Positions 8,566 to 19,363 of a stretch of 64,000 nucleotides of DNA are shown piece after piece; the stretch's first letter is position 1, and each line of letters opens with the position of its first letter. Source of the DNA: Pseudomonas oryzae (GTDB lineage: Bacteria; Pseudomonadota; Gammaproteobacteria; Pseudomonadales; Pseudomonadaceae). Below the pieces are notes generated by a model. It saw nothing but the letters and a program-made list of their open reading frames with translations. It was not told where the DNA came from and did not search any database. The position numbers were made by a program, and so were the translations under genes. The DNA lies in NCBI RefSeq assembly GCF_900104805.1, contig NZ_LT629751.1, positions 2,337,001-2,401,000 on the forward strand, given 5' to 3'.

Positions 8566-9363
8566 TCAGGCGGCCGGCGCGCCGCGCCGCCTGTAGCGCA
8601 CCTGTGGGTGGCTGCCGACACGGCGGACCTCGAACAGGTCGATGGCGGCGAACAGGTCGAACAGACGCGAATAGCCGTAGTTGCGCGGCTCGAAGGAGGC
8701 CTGGTTGGCGATCCGCGAGCCGACCAGGCTGAGCGGTGCCCAGCCCTCGTCGTCGGCGGCGTAGATCACCGCGTTGCGCAGCAGGTTCATCAGCTTGCTG
8801 TCGCCCTTGAGTTCGGGTCCGCTGCGCCGGCCGACCAGCGCCACCGCCGGCGGCACGCAGACCGTCCCCTGCGCCTCGGCCTCCGCCGGAGTGGCGCTGG
8901 TACCGAGCGGCTGGATCGTCACCTCCACCGGCATGTCGTCGAGGTAGACGAAGCGCGAGCAGGCGTTGACGTAGGGCTCGGGCGACTTGCGCTCGCCGAA
9001 GCCGATCACCTGCTTGCCCTCGGCGCGCAGGCGGGTGACCAGCGGGGTGAAGTCGCAGTCGGAGGACACCAGGCAGAACACCTCGACCGGCTTGCCGTGC
9101 AGCACGTCCATGGCGTCGATGGCCATGGCCATGTCGGTGGCGTTCTTGCCCTTGACCAGATCGAACTGCTGGATAGGCTGGATGGCGTGCTCGTGCAGCA
9201 CCTGCACCCAGGACTCCAGACGCGGACTCTTCCAGTTGCCGTAGGCACGGCGAATGGAAACCACGCCGAGTACCGCCAGTTCGGCGAGGATCGCCTCGAT
9301 CTTGCGGCTCGGCGAGTTGTCGGCATCGATGAACAGCGCTACCCGAACATTAGACACGGGCAT
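8566..9363 (-). CDS. NYN-domain (PIN-like) ribonuclease with C-terminal OST-HTH domain, copy 1
   Basis: A 265-residue LabA/DUF88-type protein. The NYN nuclease core spans about residues 1-150 with acidic motifs FIDADN (residue 11), NATDMAMAIDAMD (about 77) and SSDCDF (about 102). Residues about 180-260 look like an OST-HTH/LOTUS RNA-binding domain (KLMNLLRNAVIYAADDEGWAPLSLVGS ... SFEPRNYGYSRL). Codon use is GC-rich like the genome. The upstream neighbour is a highly similar paralogue of quite different composition. Family knowledge suggests RNA processing or degradation; the target is unknown. Confidence 0.88.
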   Translation of the reverse strand: MPVSNVRVALFIDADNSPSRKIEAILAELAVLGVVSIRRAYGNWKSPRLESWVQVLHEHAIQPIQQFDLVKGKNATDMAMAIDAMDVLHGKPVEVFCLVSSDCDFTPLVTRLRAEGKQVIGFGERKSPEPYVNACSRFVYLDDMPVEVTIQPLGTSATPAEAEAQGTVCVPPAVALVGRRSGPELKGDSKLMNLLRNAVIYAADDEGWAPLSLVGSRIANQASFEPRNYGYSRLFDLFAAIDLFEVRRVGSHPQVRYRRRGAPAA

Positions 9364-9445
9364 GTCCTCCAGGCTGGATGGATAAATCCAGCCTAGCCCT
9401 TGCAGGGAAGCCCTACATGGATATCTTGCCCAGCCGGCCCCTCAT

Positions 9446-10234
9446 TTATGCGGGAACTGCACTGCGCCGCTTGCTACGCACTTGCGGATGATTGCCCACA
9501 CGCTTGATCTCGAATAAATCGATGGCAGCAAAAAGGTCGACTAGCTTTGCATAGCCATAATTGCGCGAGTCGAAGGACGCTTGGTTCCCAATCCGGCTGC
9601 CTACTACACTCAAAGGGGCCCAACCATCTTCATGCTCAGCATATGCCACAGCATGCCTCAATAGATTCATGAGTTTGGTATCGCCTTTGAGCTCTTTTCC
9701 CGTTTTTTTGGCTGGCGCAGCAGGACCGCCAACATCCCCTGTTGGAATCAATGATTTTTCCAAATGGGCGATGAGTAGTTCCGTCTGCTCAGAGCTAAGG
9801 ACCGGCTCATCCAGATAAAGAAATCGGGAGCATGCATTGACGAAAGGCTCAGGCGCTTTTCGCTCCCCGAAACCAATCACCTGCTTGCCTTCGGCACGCA
9901 GACGGGTAACCAATGGCGTGAAATCACAGTCCGAAGAGACCAAGCAAAACACTTCAACTGGCTTGTTGAATAGGACGTCCATGGCGTCAACGGCCATGGC
10001 CATGTCGGTGGCATTCTTGCCCTTGACTAGATCGAATTGCTGGATCGGCTGGATAGCGTGCTCATGGAGCACTCTTACCCACGATTCGAGATTCGGACTC
10101 TTCCAGTTTCCGTAGGCCCGGCGAATTGAAACAGCCCCGATAACGGCAAGTTCAGCAAGAATGTCTCCAACCTTCCGACTCGGCGCATTATCTGCATCGA
10201 TAAACAGTGCAACTCTGAGATTTTGAGCGGTCAT
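9446..10234 (-). CDS. NYN-domain ribonuclease with OST-HTH domain, copy 2 (low GC)
   Basis: A 262-residue paralogue of the next gene downstream: same motifs FIDADN, NATDMAMAVDAMD and SSDCDF and a matching C-terminal OST-HTH part (KLMNLLRHAVAYAEHEDGWAPLSVVGS). The proteins are alike over most of their length and diverge mainly in the linker at about 145-180. Its codons are markedly AT-richer than those of its neighbour, with third-position A/T frequent, so the pair does not look like a recent local duplication; one copy was probably acquired. The gap to copy 1 is 82 bases, so the two could be co-transcribed. Confidence 0.88.
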   Translation of the reverse strand: MTAQNLRVALFIDADNAPSRKVGDILAELAVIGAVSIRRAYGNWKSPNLESWVRVLHEHAIQPIQQFDLVKGKNATDMAMAVDAMDVLFNKPVEVFCLVSSDCDFTPLVTRLRAEGKQVIGFGERKAPEPFVNACSRFLYLDEPVLSSEQTELLIAHLEKSLIPTGDVGGPAAPAKKTGKELKGDTKLMNLLRHAVAYAEHEDGWAPLSVVGSRIGNQASFDSRNYGYAKLVDLFAAIDLFEIKRVGNHPQVRSKRRSAVPA

Positions 10235-10260
10235 TAAACCTCCTTGTCATTTTTCGAAGC

Positions 10261-11034
10261 CTAGCCCTTGAGTGCCTTCTTCGGATAGATGTCGTAGCGG
10301 CTCGACTTGCCTTCCAGCTGGTGGGAAGGCTTCGGGCCGTCGATACACGGCGCCTTGCGCGGGCGCTTGACCACCACGCGGTGGCTGGCCAGCGCCAGCG
10401 CCGCCTCGAGCAGCGCCGGGGCGTCGAGGTCGTCACCGACCAGCGGGCGGAACAGGCGCATCTCCTTCTTCACCAACGCGCTCTTGTCGCGGTGCGGAAA
10501 CATCGGGTCGAGGTAGATCACCTGCGGCGGCTCGCCCTGCCAGGCGCGCATCAGCTCCACCGCGTTGCCGGTCAGCAGCTGCATGCGCGCGACGATCGGC
10601 GCCACCTCGGGATCGCGCGCGGCACGCGCCAGGCCGTCCTCGAGCAGCGCGGCGACCAGCGGCTGGCGCTCGATCAGGGTGACCGGGCAGCTCAGCGTGG
10701 CGAGCACGAAGGCGTCGCGACCCAGGCCGGCGGTGGCATCTAGGATGCGCGGCCGCACGCCGCTCTGGACGCCCACCGCCTTGGCGATCATCTGTCCGCT
10801 GCCGCCGCCGAACAGGCGGCGGTGGGCGGCCGCGCCTTCGACGAAGTCGACGCGCACCGGCCCCGGCGCCTCCGGGCCGAGGTCGACCAGCTGCAGGCCG
10901 GCGTCACCGAGCTGCAGGGCGAACTCGGCCGCGCCCGCCTCGCCCAGCCCCAGGCGCTCGGCCCACTGATGGGCGGCGGCGGCATGGGCGGGACTCAGGG
11001 CTTCGACGCGGACGCGAACGGGAGAAGCGGACAT
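10261..11034 (-). CDS. rsmJ: 16S rRNA (guanine(1516)-N(2))-methyltransferase
   Basis: A 257-residue RsmJ protein that methylates G1516 of 16S rRNA in the 30S subunit using SAM. Family hallmarks are [13 protein letters not shown] near residue 79, the SAM motif [16 protein letters not shown] near residue 99, and the catalytic [22 protein letters not shown] near residue 170. ATG 11034 gives the usual length; the upstream frame extension is arginine-rich shadow sequence. It is followed by the NYN pair on the same strand. Confidence 0.92.
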   Translation of the reverse strand: MSASPVRVRVEALSPAHAAAAHQWAERLGLGEAGAAEFALQLGDAGLQLVDLGPEAPGPVRVDFVEGAAAHRRLFGGGSGQMIAKAVGVQSGVRPRILDATAGLGRDAFVLATLSCPVTLIERQPLVAALLEDGLARAARDPEVAPIVARMQLLTGNAVELMRAWQGEPPQVIYLDPMFPHRDKSALVKKEMRLFRPLVGDDLDAPALLEAALALASHRVVVKRPRKAPCIDGPKPSHQLEGKSSRYDIYPKKALKG

Positions 11035-11095
11035 CGGGACTTCCGGGCTGGGAGGAGAGGGGGCGCCATTCTGCCAAAGAATGCGCCCGTCCGCC

Positions 11096-11950
11096 CTATC
11101 GCGCCGCGCTCCGGCGACCGAGCAGCACCCAGGCCACTCCGCCGAGCAGCAGCGCCGAGGCCAGCAGCAGGCGCGCGCTGAACGGCTCGCCAAGCAGAAT
11201 GACGGCGAGCAGCGCGGTGATCAGCGGCACGCTGAGCTGCACGGTGGCGGCCTGGGTGGCGCGCAGCGCCGGCAGCACCGTGTACCACAGCGCGTAGCCG
11301 ACCCCGGAGGCCAGGGCGCCGGAAAGCAGCGCATAGAGCACGCCGGCGGCGTCCAGATGCGCCCAGGGCAGGCCGCCGAGGCCGAGCAGCACGGCCAGCG
11401 GCAGGCAGCGGATGAAATTGCCGGCGGTATGCGCGGTGGCCTCGCCGACGCCGCGCCCGCGCAGCGAGTAGACGCCCCAGGCCACCCCGGCCAGCAGCAT
11501 GGCCAGCGCCGGCAGCAGCGCCGGCGCGCTGGCACCGGGCAACAGCAGCACGGCGAGGCCGGCGCCGGCCAGCAGCAGCCCGCACACCTGCCCCGCCGAC
11601 AGCCGCTCGCCGCGCCACAGACCCCAGAGGATCATGCTGGCCTGCACCGCGCCGAACAGCAGCAGGGCGCCGGTGGCGGCAGACAGCTGCAGGTACGCCC
11701 AGGAGAAACCCGCCGCGTAGAGGAACAGCGCCAGCGCCGAGGGCAGATTGCCAGCCAGTAGCGCCGCCGTTGCGCGGCGTTGCAGGCGGACGATCAGCCA
11801 TAGCGCCAGGGCGCCGCCGAACAGGCGGATGGCGGTGAAGCTGGCGGCGTCGATATGGCCGTCGCGCAGGGCGATACGGCACAGCAGGGAGTTGGCGGCG
11901 AAGGCCAGCATGGCCAGGGTGGTGAGCAGCGCGAGGCGCGGCAGGGGCAT
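11096..11950 (-). CDS. EamA / DMT-superfamily transporter
   Basis: A 284-residue integral membrane protein with about ten hydrophobic segments arranged as two EamA repeats; the second repeat ends in [28 protein letters not shown], the typical EamA tail. The start at ATG 11950 removes a hydrophilic upstream extension and puts the first membrane helix at the N-terminus. Members export amino acids, metabolites or nucleotide-like compounds; the substrate here is unknown. It lies between rsmJ and a DUF72 gene with no clear functional link. Confidence 0.88.
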   Translation of the reverse strand: MPLPRLALLTTLAMLAFAANSLLCRIALRDGHIDAASFTAIRLFGGALALWLIVRLQRRATAALLAGNLPSALALFLYAAGFSWAYLQLSAATGALLLFGAVQASMILWGLWRGERLSAGQVCGLLLAGAGLAVLLLPGASAPALLPALAMLLAGVAWGVYSLRGRGVGEATAHTAGNFIRCLPLAVLLGLGGLPWAHLDAAGVLYALLSGALASGVGYALWYTVLPALRATQAATVQLSVPLITALLAVILLGEPFSARLLLASALLLGGVAWVLLGRRSAAR

Positions 11951-12096
11951 GGCAGACGTTCCGGTCCGTGGTGGTGCGCCGAGGGTAGCGCGAAAGACGA
12001 GCTTACGTGCAGCGACTTCGGCACGCCTGGCGTCGGCAGGGTGCGCCAGGCGCACCATCGCCCGGCACCGTGAGACATCGGTGCGCGCGGCGCCCT

Positions 12097-12954
12097 CTAA
12101 AGCAGACCGAGCTGTTCGCTGCCGCTGCTCTCCGCCAGTGCCGGCAGCCCGGGCAGGCGCGCCATCAGCTGGGCGTGGAAGCGTCGCGCCAGCTCGGGGG
12201 CGCGGTGATTGTCGGGGGTGTGCAGGAACACGTGCGGCCGGCGCCCCTCCTCGATCCAGCCGGCGACCTTGTCCAGCCAGGGCGCGAGAAACGCATCGTT
12301 GGCCTCCAGCGCGGGGTGGCCGATAAAGCGCACCTGGGGAAAGCCGGTAAAGGCCGCCGGGCGTGGCGGCACGCGCGGTTTCTTGCTCTGCGCGTGGAGC
12401 ACCGCCGGATCGCGTGCGGTGCAGCTGAACAGCGCCCGCGAATCGAGGCCGATGCGCTCCACGCCGCGGTCACGCAGCAGACGGTTGAGCAGCTTCTCCT
12501 CGTCGCCACGGGCGAAGAACGCCGGATGACGCACCTCCACGGCCAGACCATGGGGCGCAGCCAGCTCCTCGACGAAGGCCGCCAGCTCGGCGAGACGCGG
12601 CGGCCCGAAACTGGCCGGCAGCTGCAGCCATAGCGGCGCCACCCGCGCGCCGAGCGGTGTCAGCAGGTCGAGGAAGTCGCGGGCGGCGGCGAGATTGCCG
12701 CGCAGATCGCCCTCGTGGCTGACGTCGCGCGGCAGCTTGGCGCAGAAGTGGAAGCCTTCCGGCATCGCCTGCGCCCAGCGCGCCAGGGTGGCCGGCGCGG
12801 GGCGAGCGTAGAAGGTGGTGTTGCCCTCCACCGTGTTGAACACCCGGCAGTAGGCGGGCAGGAACTCGCGGCTGTTCAGCCCGGCGGCATACAGGCCACC
12901 GCGCCAGGCCGGCTCGTTCCACGACGGGCAGCCGAGGAAGTACGGCAGCCCCAC
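12097..12954 (-). CDS. DUF72 / YecE-family TIM-barrel protein
   Basis: A 285-residue protein with the DUF72 signature sequence FLGCPSWNEPAWRGGLY at residue 6, NTVEGNTTFYARP near residue 41, and FHFCAKLPRDVSHEGDL near residue 67, followed by AVEVRHPAFF. The family has a TIM-barrel fold of unknown biochemical function. ATG 12954 lies three bases after the stop of tsaB (12958), so the gene is almost certainly translated from the same transcript as tsaB. Nothing appears truncated. Confidence 0.9.
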   Translation of the reverse strand: MGLPYFLGCPSWNEPAWRGGLYAAGLNSREFLPAYCRVFNTVEGNTTFYARPAPATLARWAQAMPEGFHFCAKLPRDVSHEGDLRGNLAAARDFLDLLTPLGARVAPLWLQLPASFGPPRLAELAAFVEELAAPHGLAVEVRHPAFFARGDEEKLLNRLLRDRGVERIGLDSRALFSCTARDPAVLHAQSKKPRVPPRPAAFTGFPQVRFIGHPALEANDAFLAPWLDKVAGWIEEGRRPHVFLHTPDNHRAPELARRFHAQLMARLPGLPALAESSGSEQLGLL

Positions 12955-12957
12955 GCT

Positions 12958-13632
12958 TCAGCCCTTCTTCGGCGTGGCCACGTTGTCGCGCAGGTAGACC
13001 GGCTGCGCCTGCTCGGCGTCCAGCGCCTCTCCGCGCGCCCAGGCAGCGCGCGCCAAGGTCAGCAGATCCTCGGCATGCGGCAGCAGGCCGGCGTCCATCC
13101 GGTGCACCGCGACCGGCATGCGCGCGGCGTAGCCCCAGCCGGTGCCGGCGCCGAACCAGTCGCCGTCGGCATCGCGCGGCAGCGCGGCGCGCTCCGGCGG
13201 CAGCACCGCCTCGACCCCGGCCAGGCGCATCTCGCCCTCTGCCAGGCGGTAGCAGCCCCAGTAGACCTCGTCCATGCGCGCATCGATCGCCGCAGCCACC
13301 TGGCTGACGCCCTGCTCGCGATGGGCGCGCTGGGCGAGCACCGCGAGATTGGAGATCGGCAGCACCGGCCGGCCGAGGGCGAAGGCCAGGCCCTGGACCA
13401 CGCCGACGGCGATGCGCACGCCGGTGAAGGCGCCCGGACCGCGGCCGAAGGCGATGGCGTCCAGCGCGGCGAGGGTGATGCCGGCCTCGGCGAGCAGTTC
13501 CTGCACCATCGGCAGCACGCGCTGGGCATGCAGGCGCGGGATCACCTCGTAGCGGCTGAGCACGCGGCCCTCGTGCAGCAGGGCGACGGAACAGGCTTCG
13601 GTGGCGGTATCCAGGGCCAGCAGGGTGGTCAT
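12958..13632 (-). CDS. tsaB: tRNA threonylcarbamoyladenosine biosynthesis protein TsaB
   Basis: A 224-residue ASKHA-fold protein. LALDTATEACSVALL at residue 4 and AIAFGRGPGAFTGVRIAVGVVQGLAFA near residue 60 are diagnostic of TsaB (YeaZ). With TsaD and TsaE it transfers threonylcarbamoyl from TC-AMP to A37 of ANN-decoding tRNAs. ATG 13632 gives the normal family length. It is downstream of adk on the same strand, but a clear terminator separates them, so it probably has its own promoter. Confidence 0.95.
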   Translation of the reverse strand: MTTLLALDTATEACSVALLHEGRVLSRYEVIPRLHAQRVLPMVQELLAEAGITLAALDAIAFGRGPGAFTGVRIAVGVVQGLAFALGRPVLPISNLAVLAQRAHREQGVSQVAAAIDARMDEVYWGCYRLAEGEMRLAGVEAVLPPERAALPRDADGDWFGAGTGWGYAARMPVAVHRMDAGLLPHAEDLLTLARAAWARGEALDAEQAQPVYLRDNVATPKKG

Positions 13633-13671
13633 GACGGGTATCCGGTGTGGTGACGAACGAGGGTGGGCATT

Positions 13672-13705
13672 GTAAATGCAAACGGCCCGCACAGGGCGGG
13701 CCGTT
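13672..13705 (-). terminator. Rho-independent terminator after adk
   Basis: On the minus strand a perfect 10-bp stem (AACGGCCCGC / GCGGGCCGTT, 5-base loop) is followed by TTTGCATTTAC. It lies 19 bases beyond the adk stop codon. Confidence 0.85.
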
Positions 13706-13723
13706 GCTGACGCGGAGAGCGGA

Positions 13724-14675
<952 letters not shown>

Positions 14676-17312
14676 TCACCCCGTGTTGCGCAGCCCCGCG
14701 GCGATGCCGGCGACCGTCACCAGCAGCGCCCGCTCCAGCTGGCTGCCCTCCTGCTCGGCCAGCCGCCGCGAGCGGGCGAGAAGCTCGACCTGCAGCAGAT
14801 GCAGAGGGTCGAGGTAGGTGTCGCGCACGTTGATCGACTCGCGCAGCACCGGGTCGCTTTCCAGCAGTTGCGCCTGCCCGGTCAGGGCCAGCACCATGCG
14901 CACCGCCTGCGACAACAGGTCGCGCAGCTGCTCACCCAATCCGCGCAGCTCCTCCCCCACCAGGCGCTGGTCGTACAGACGGGCGATGCCGGCGTCGGCC
15001 TTGACCAGCACCATCTCCAGCATGTCGATGCGGGTGCGGAAGAACGGCCAGTGCGCGCGCATCTCGTGCAGCAGCACCGCCTCGCCGCGCTCGACGGCGC
15101 GGGCCAGGGCGGTTTCCCAGCCCAGCCAGGCCGGCAGCATCAGGCGCATCTGCGTCCAGGCGAAGATCCACGGGATCGCCCGCAGGCTGTCCACCCCGCC
15201 GCTGCGCCGGCGCGGTGGCCGGCTGCCCAGCGGCAGACGACCGAGCTCCTGCTCGGGCGTGGCCTGACGGAAGTAGTCGACAAACTGCGGATGCTCGCGC
15301 ACCACGTCGCGGTAGGCGGCCACGCCGTCGGCGGCCAGGCGCACCATCAGCGCCCGCCACGCCGCGGTCGGCGCCGGCGGCGGCAGCAGGGTAGCCTCCA
15401 GCACCGCGGCCAGGTAGAGATTGAGGTTCTGCTCGGCCACCCCGGGCAGGCCGAACTTGAAGCGGATCATCTCGCCCTGCTCGGTGACGCGGAAGCGTCC
15501 GGTCACCGAGCCTGGCGGCTGCGAGAGGATGGCGGCGTGGGCCGGGCCGCCGCCGCGGCCGACGGTGCCACCGCGACCGTGGAACAGCAGCAGCTCGACG
15601 CCATGCCGCGCGCACACCTCGACCAGGGTCTCCTGGGCACGGTACTGCGCCCAGGCCGCCGCCACGGTGCCGGCGTCCTTGGCCGAGTCGGAGTAGCCGA
15701 TCATCACCTCCTGCGGCCCGGCCAGGCTGGCGCGGTACACCGGCAGCGCCAGCAGGCAGTCGATCACCGCGCCGGCGTGCTCGAGGTCGTCCAGCGTCTC
15801 GAACAGCGGCACCACACGGATCGCCCGCTGCAGGCCGGCCTCCTTGAGCAGCAGCTGCACGGCGAGCACGTCGCTCGGCGCGCCGGCCATGGAGATCACG
15901 TAGGAACCGAGCGCCGCCACCGGCGCCGCGGCCGCTACACGGCAGGTCGCCAGCACCTCGGCGGTGTCGGCCGAGGGCCGATAGTGCTGCGGCAACAGCG
16001 GGCGCGGGCTGGTCAGCTCGCGCTGCAGGAAGTCGAGGCGTTGCCCCTCGTCCCACTGCGCGTAGTGGCCGAGGCCCAGGTAAGCGGTGATCTCGTCGAG
16101 CGCGGCGGCGTGGCGGCCGGCGTCCTGGCGGATGTCCAGGCGCACCAGGTACAGGCCGAAGCAGTGAGCACGGCGCAGACAGTCGAGCAGCGGCCCGTCG
16201 GCGATGCTGCCCATGCCGCAGCTGGTCAGCGAATCATGGCAGAGCAGCAGCGGCTCGATCAGCTCGGCGTTGTCGTGCAGCACCAGGGCATCCGCCGCGC
16301 GACCGTCGCGCTGGGCGGCCACCGCCCAGTCGCGGGTGGCGACCAGCCGCGTGCGCAACTGGCGCAGCAGGGCGCGGTAAGGCTCCGGCGCCTCGCCGAC
16401 CCGCTCACGCAGCGACGGGCTGGCCCGGTGCATGGACAGCTCGGTGATCAGCGCCTCGACGTCGCGCAGGTGCAGTTCGGCGGCCAGCTGGCGGGCCTGC
16501 AGCAGCACCTGGGCGGTGATCTCGGCGGTGACGTTGGGATTGCCGTCGCGATCGCCGCCCATCCACGAGGCGAAGCGCAGCGGCGCGGCGTCCAGCGGCA
16601 GGCGCGTGCCGCAGCAGCCGGCCAGCAGCTCGTCGACGCCGCGCAGGAAGTCCGGCAGCGCCCGCCACAGCGAGTGCTCGACCACCGCGAAGCCCCAGCG
16701 CGCCTCGTCCTGCGGGGTCGGCCGGCGGCGACGGATCTCGTCGGTATGCCAGACCTCGGCGAGCAGGCGACACAGCTCGCGGCGGCTGGCCGCCTTTTCG
16801 CGTGCCGACAGGTCGGCATGGTCGCGCGCCGCCAGGCAGGCGGTGATCTCGTCGTACTTCTGGATCAGGGTGCGCCGGGTCACCTCGGTGGGGTGGGCGG
16901 TGAGCACCAGCTCGATGTCCAGCGCGGCGATCTGCCGGGCCAGCTCCGCCGGCGCGTGGCCGGCCGCCTGCAGACGCACCAGCAGATCGCCGAGCACGCG
17001 CTCTTCGAACGGCAGCGCCTCGTGCGGCCGGCGGCGGCGGATGCGGTGGTACTGTTCGGCGATGTTGGCCAGATTGAGGAACTGGTTGAAGGCGCGCGCC
17101 ACCGGCAGCAGTTCGTCCTCGGCGAGGGCGTCGAGGGTCTCGGCGAGCTGGCGCGCGCCCTCCTCGGAGCCGCGCCGCGCCGCCTTGGCGCCCTTGCGGA
17201 TGCGCTCGATCTTGGCGAGGAACTCGGCGCCGCGTTCGGCGCGGAAGGTATCGCCCAGCAACTCGCCGAGCAGGTGCACGTCCTCGCGCAAGCGCGGATC
17301 TATCTCAGCCAT
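14676..17312 (-). CDS. ppc: Phosphoenolpyruvate carboxylase
   Basis: An 878-residue PEP carboxylase, forming oxaloacetate from PEP and bicarbonate to refill the TCA cycle. The first active-site histidine motif [13 protein letters not shown] is near residue 143; later conserved blocks are [58 protein letters not shown] and the C-terminal RNTG. The C-terminal tetrapeptide RNTG is the usual bacterial ending, so the gene is complete. ATG 17312 is chosen over an upstream in-frame start in Arg-rich sequence. It is transcribed divergently from the next gene. Confidence 0.97.
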   Translation of the reverse strand: MAEIDPRLREDVHLLGELLGDTFRAERGAEFLAKIERIRKGAKAARRGSEEGARQLAETLDALAEDELLPVARAFNQFLNLANIAEQYHRIRRRRPHEALPFEERVLGDLLVRLQAAGHAPAELARQIAALDIELVLTAHPTEVTRRTLIQKYDEITACLAARDHADLSAREKAASRRELCRLLAEVWHTDEIRRRRPTPQDEARWGFAVVEHSLWRALPDFLRGVDELLAGCCGTRLPLDAAPLRFASWMGGDRDGNPNVTAEITAQVLLQARQLAAELHLRDVEALITELSMHRASPSLRERVGEAPEPYRALLRQLRTRLVATRDWAVAAQRDGRAADALVLHDNAELIEPLLLCHDSLTSCGMGSIADGPLLDCLRRAHCFGLYLVRLDIRQDAGRHAAALDEITAYLGLGHYAQWDEGQRLDFLQRELTSPRPLLPQHYRPSADTAEVLATCRVAAAAPVAALGSYVISMAGAPSDVLAVQLLLKEAGLQRAIRVVPLFETLDDLEHAGAVIDCLLALPVYRASLAGPQEVMIGYSDSAKDAGTVAAAWAQYRAQETLVEVCARHGVELLLFHGRGGTVGRGGGPAHAAILSQPPGSVTGRFRVTEQGEMIRFKFGLPGVAEQNLNLYLAAVLEATLLPPPAPTAAWRALMVRLAADGVAAYRDVVREHPQFVDYFRQATPEQELGRLPLGSRPPRRRSGGVDSLRAIPWIFAWTQMRLMLPAWLGWETALARAVERGEAVLLHEMRAHWPFFRTRIDMLEMVLVKADAGIARLYDQRLVGEELRGLGEQLRDLLSQAVRMVLALTGQAQLLESDPVLRESINVRDTYLDPLHLLQVELLARSRRLAEQEGSQLERALLVTVAGIAAGLRNTG

Positions 17313-17437
17313 GGCGACTCTCCTTCTGCTTGGCCGTTGCCACCGGTGCGGCAAGATCTTACCGGCAGTCTAGGCTTTTTATTGGACACCCCTGTGACGG
17401 AACCCCATGGGCGGCAGCCCAAGGCCGGGAGGCACGC

Positions 17438-17785
17438 ATGAAAATCCGCGATCTGGTGAAGGAGTGGGAAGTCAGCGCCAAGGGTCGGCTGAGCAAGACC
17501 ACCTACCACATCCCCCTCGACCTGGAGTCGGCCGCCCGCCTGGCGGCGCTCTGCGAAATGTATCCCAGGCGCCACCCCGAGGAGATCCTCGGCGAACTGG
17601 TCGGTGCCGCCCTGCAGGAACTGGAAGCCAGCTTCCCCTACGTCAAGGGCCAGAAGGTGGTTGCCACCGACGAGCAGGGCGACCCGGTATACGAGGACGC
17701 CGGCCTGACCCCGCGCTTCCTTGCCCTGTCGCGCAAGCACATGGAGGTATTGAGCCAGAGCGACGATAACGACGACTTCAGCTGA
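17438..17785 (+). CDS. Conserved hypothetical protein divergent from ppc
   Basis: A 115-residue acidic protein (begins MKIRDLVKEWEVSAKGRLS) containing TYHIPLDLESAARLAALCEMYP and an acidic tail ending DDNDDFS. It has no signal peptide or membrane segment. I recognise it only as the small protein that commonly sits divergently beside ppc in pseudomonads; some databases attach the name pilin assembly protein, which I cannot verify from sequence. The N-terminal half resembles ribbon-helix-helix style regulators in length and pattern, but this is speculative. GGGAGG precedes the start. Confidence 0.75.
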   Translation: MKIRDLVKEWEVSAKGRLSKTTYHIPLDLESAARLAALCEMYPRRHPEEILGELVGAALQELEASFPYVKGQKVVATDEQGDPVYEDAGLTPRFLALSRKHMEVLSQSDDNDDFS

Positions 17786-18067
17786 CGAGTGCTGACGGCT
17801 CGGTACGCACGGCGGCCCGGACGCAGGCCCTGTTCGTACCGCGCGGCACGTTGAGAAAGAGTCCCTTGCGGGATTGTCGCCGGGCCGGACATGGCCGCCC
17901 CGGCCAGTGGTCGTGGCCGACGCTTTCGACACCGCACAGGCTGCCAGCGCGGGCACGTCAGGGCACAATGGCAACGTCCCGGCACGCCGGTCGGCCAGCG
18001 CCGGCCGCCGGCAACTCGACGCCACAGCGCGGGTCTGATATTGCCCGCCCCCACGGAAGGTGACCGC

Positions 18068-19363
18068 ATGTCGCTCGTTCCCCGTCTCCTCGTCCTCCTC
18101 GCCGGCCTCTGGCTCGCCGGCGCACAGGCGGCTGCCCGCGAGGTCAGCGCGCAGGATTACGGCTTCCCGCTGGCCAACCCCTTCGAGGCGACCATCGCCG
18201 GCACCCCGGCGCCGCTGCGCCCGCCACTGCCGGACAGCGAGGACATCGACCAGGCCGACTACAGCCTGCGCCTGCGACCGCGCCGCGAACTGCCGGACAA
18301 CTTCTGGGCGGTGAAGACCTTCAAGTATCGCCTGGCCCGCCAGGCCGGCCCGGCGCCACTGGTGTTCATCATCTCCGGTACGGGTGCGCACTACACCAAC
18401 GGCAAGACCGAGGACCTCAAGCGCCTGTTCTATGGCGCCGGCTACCATGTGGTGCAGCTATCCTCGCCGAGCAGCCAGGACTTCATGGCCGCGGCCTCGC
18501 GCTACGCCACGCCGGGCATCTCCGACCTCGACGCCATCGACCTGTACCGGGTGATGCGCAGGATCCGCGAGCAGCAGCAGGATCTGCCGGTGACCGCCTG
18601 GCACCTCACCGGCTACAGCCTGGGCGGCCTGCACGCGGCCTTCGTCAGCCATCTCGACGAACGCGAGGGCGCCTTCGGCTTCCGCCGCGTGCTGCTGATC
18701 AACCCGCCGGTCAACCTGGTCACCTCGGTCAGCAACCTCGACCGCCTGGTGCAGACCGAGGTCGAGGGCATCAGCAACAGCCGTACCTTCTACGACCTGA
18801 TCCTCGCCAAGCTGACCCGCTACTTCGAGGAGCACGGCTCGGCGCAGATCGACGATGCGCTGCTCTACGACTTCCAGCGCTCGAAGCAGCGCCTGTCCGA
18901 CGAGGAAATGGCCATGCTGATCGGCGCGGTGTTCCGCTTCGCCGCCGCCGACATCGCCTTCACCTCGGACCTGATCAACAAGCGCGGCGCCATCGTGCCG
19001 CCGACCTACCCGATGGACGAGGGCACCAGTCTGACGCCGTTCTTCAGGCGCGCCCTGCTCTGCGACTTCCAGTGCTACCTGCGCGAACAGGTGCTGCCCT
19101 TCTGGCGCAGGCAGACCGACGGTGGCAGCGTGCTGCAGCTGATCGACCAGATCAGCCTGTACTCGCTGCGCGGCTACCTGGCCGCCAGCGCCAAGATCGC
19201 CGTGCTGCACAACCGCGACGACATGATCCTCGGCCCCGGCGATCTCGGTTTCCTGCGCCAGACCTTCGGCGAGCGGCTGACGCTGTTTCCGCACGGCGGC
19301 CACTGCGGCAACCTGCTCTACCGCGTCAACACCGAGGCCATGCTGGAGTTCTTCCGTGACTGA
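18068..19363 (+). CDS. Exported alpha/beta-hydrolase-fold protein coupled to mlaA
   Basis: A 431-residue protein with signal peptide (LVPRLLVLLAGLWLAGAQAAA). The hydrolase core shows PLVFIISGTGAHY near residue 99, the nucleophile-elbow pattern GYSLGG near residue 181, and a late FPHGGHCGNLLYR that offers the catalytic histidine. ATG 18068 has GGAAGG upstream. Its last codons overlap the start of the mlaA-like gene by 8 bases, so the two are translationally linked. Such a partner suggests action on outer-membrane lipids, but the substrate is unknown. Confidence 0.85.
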   Translation: MSLVPRLLVLLAGLWLAGAQAAAREVSAQDYGFPLANPFEATIAGTPAPLRPPLPDSEDIDQADYSLRLRPRRELPDNFWAVKTFKYRLARQAGPAPLVFIISGTGAHYTNGKTEDLKRLFYGAGYHVVQLSSPSSQDFMAAASRYATPGISDLDAIDLYRVMRRIREQQQDLPVTAWHLTGYSLGGLHAAFVSHLDEREGAFGFRRVLLINPPVNLVTSVSNLDRLVQTEVEGISNSRTFYDLILAKLTRYFEEHGSAQIDDALLYDFQRSKQRLSDEEMAMLIGAVFRFAAADIAFTSDLINKRGAIVPPTYPMDEGTSLTPFFRRALLCDFQCYLREQVLPFWRRQTDGGSVLQLIDQISLYSLRGYLAASAKIAVLHNRDDMILGPGDLGFLRQTFGERLTLFPHGGHCGNLLYRVNTEAMLEFFRD

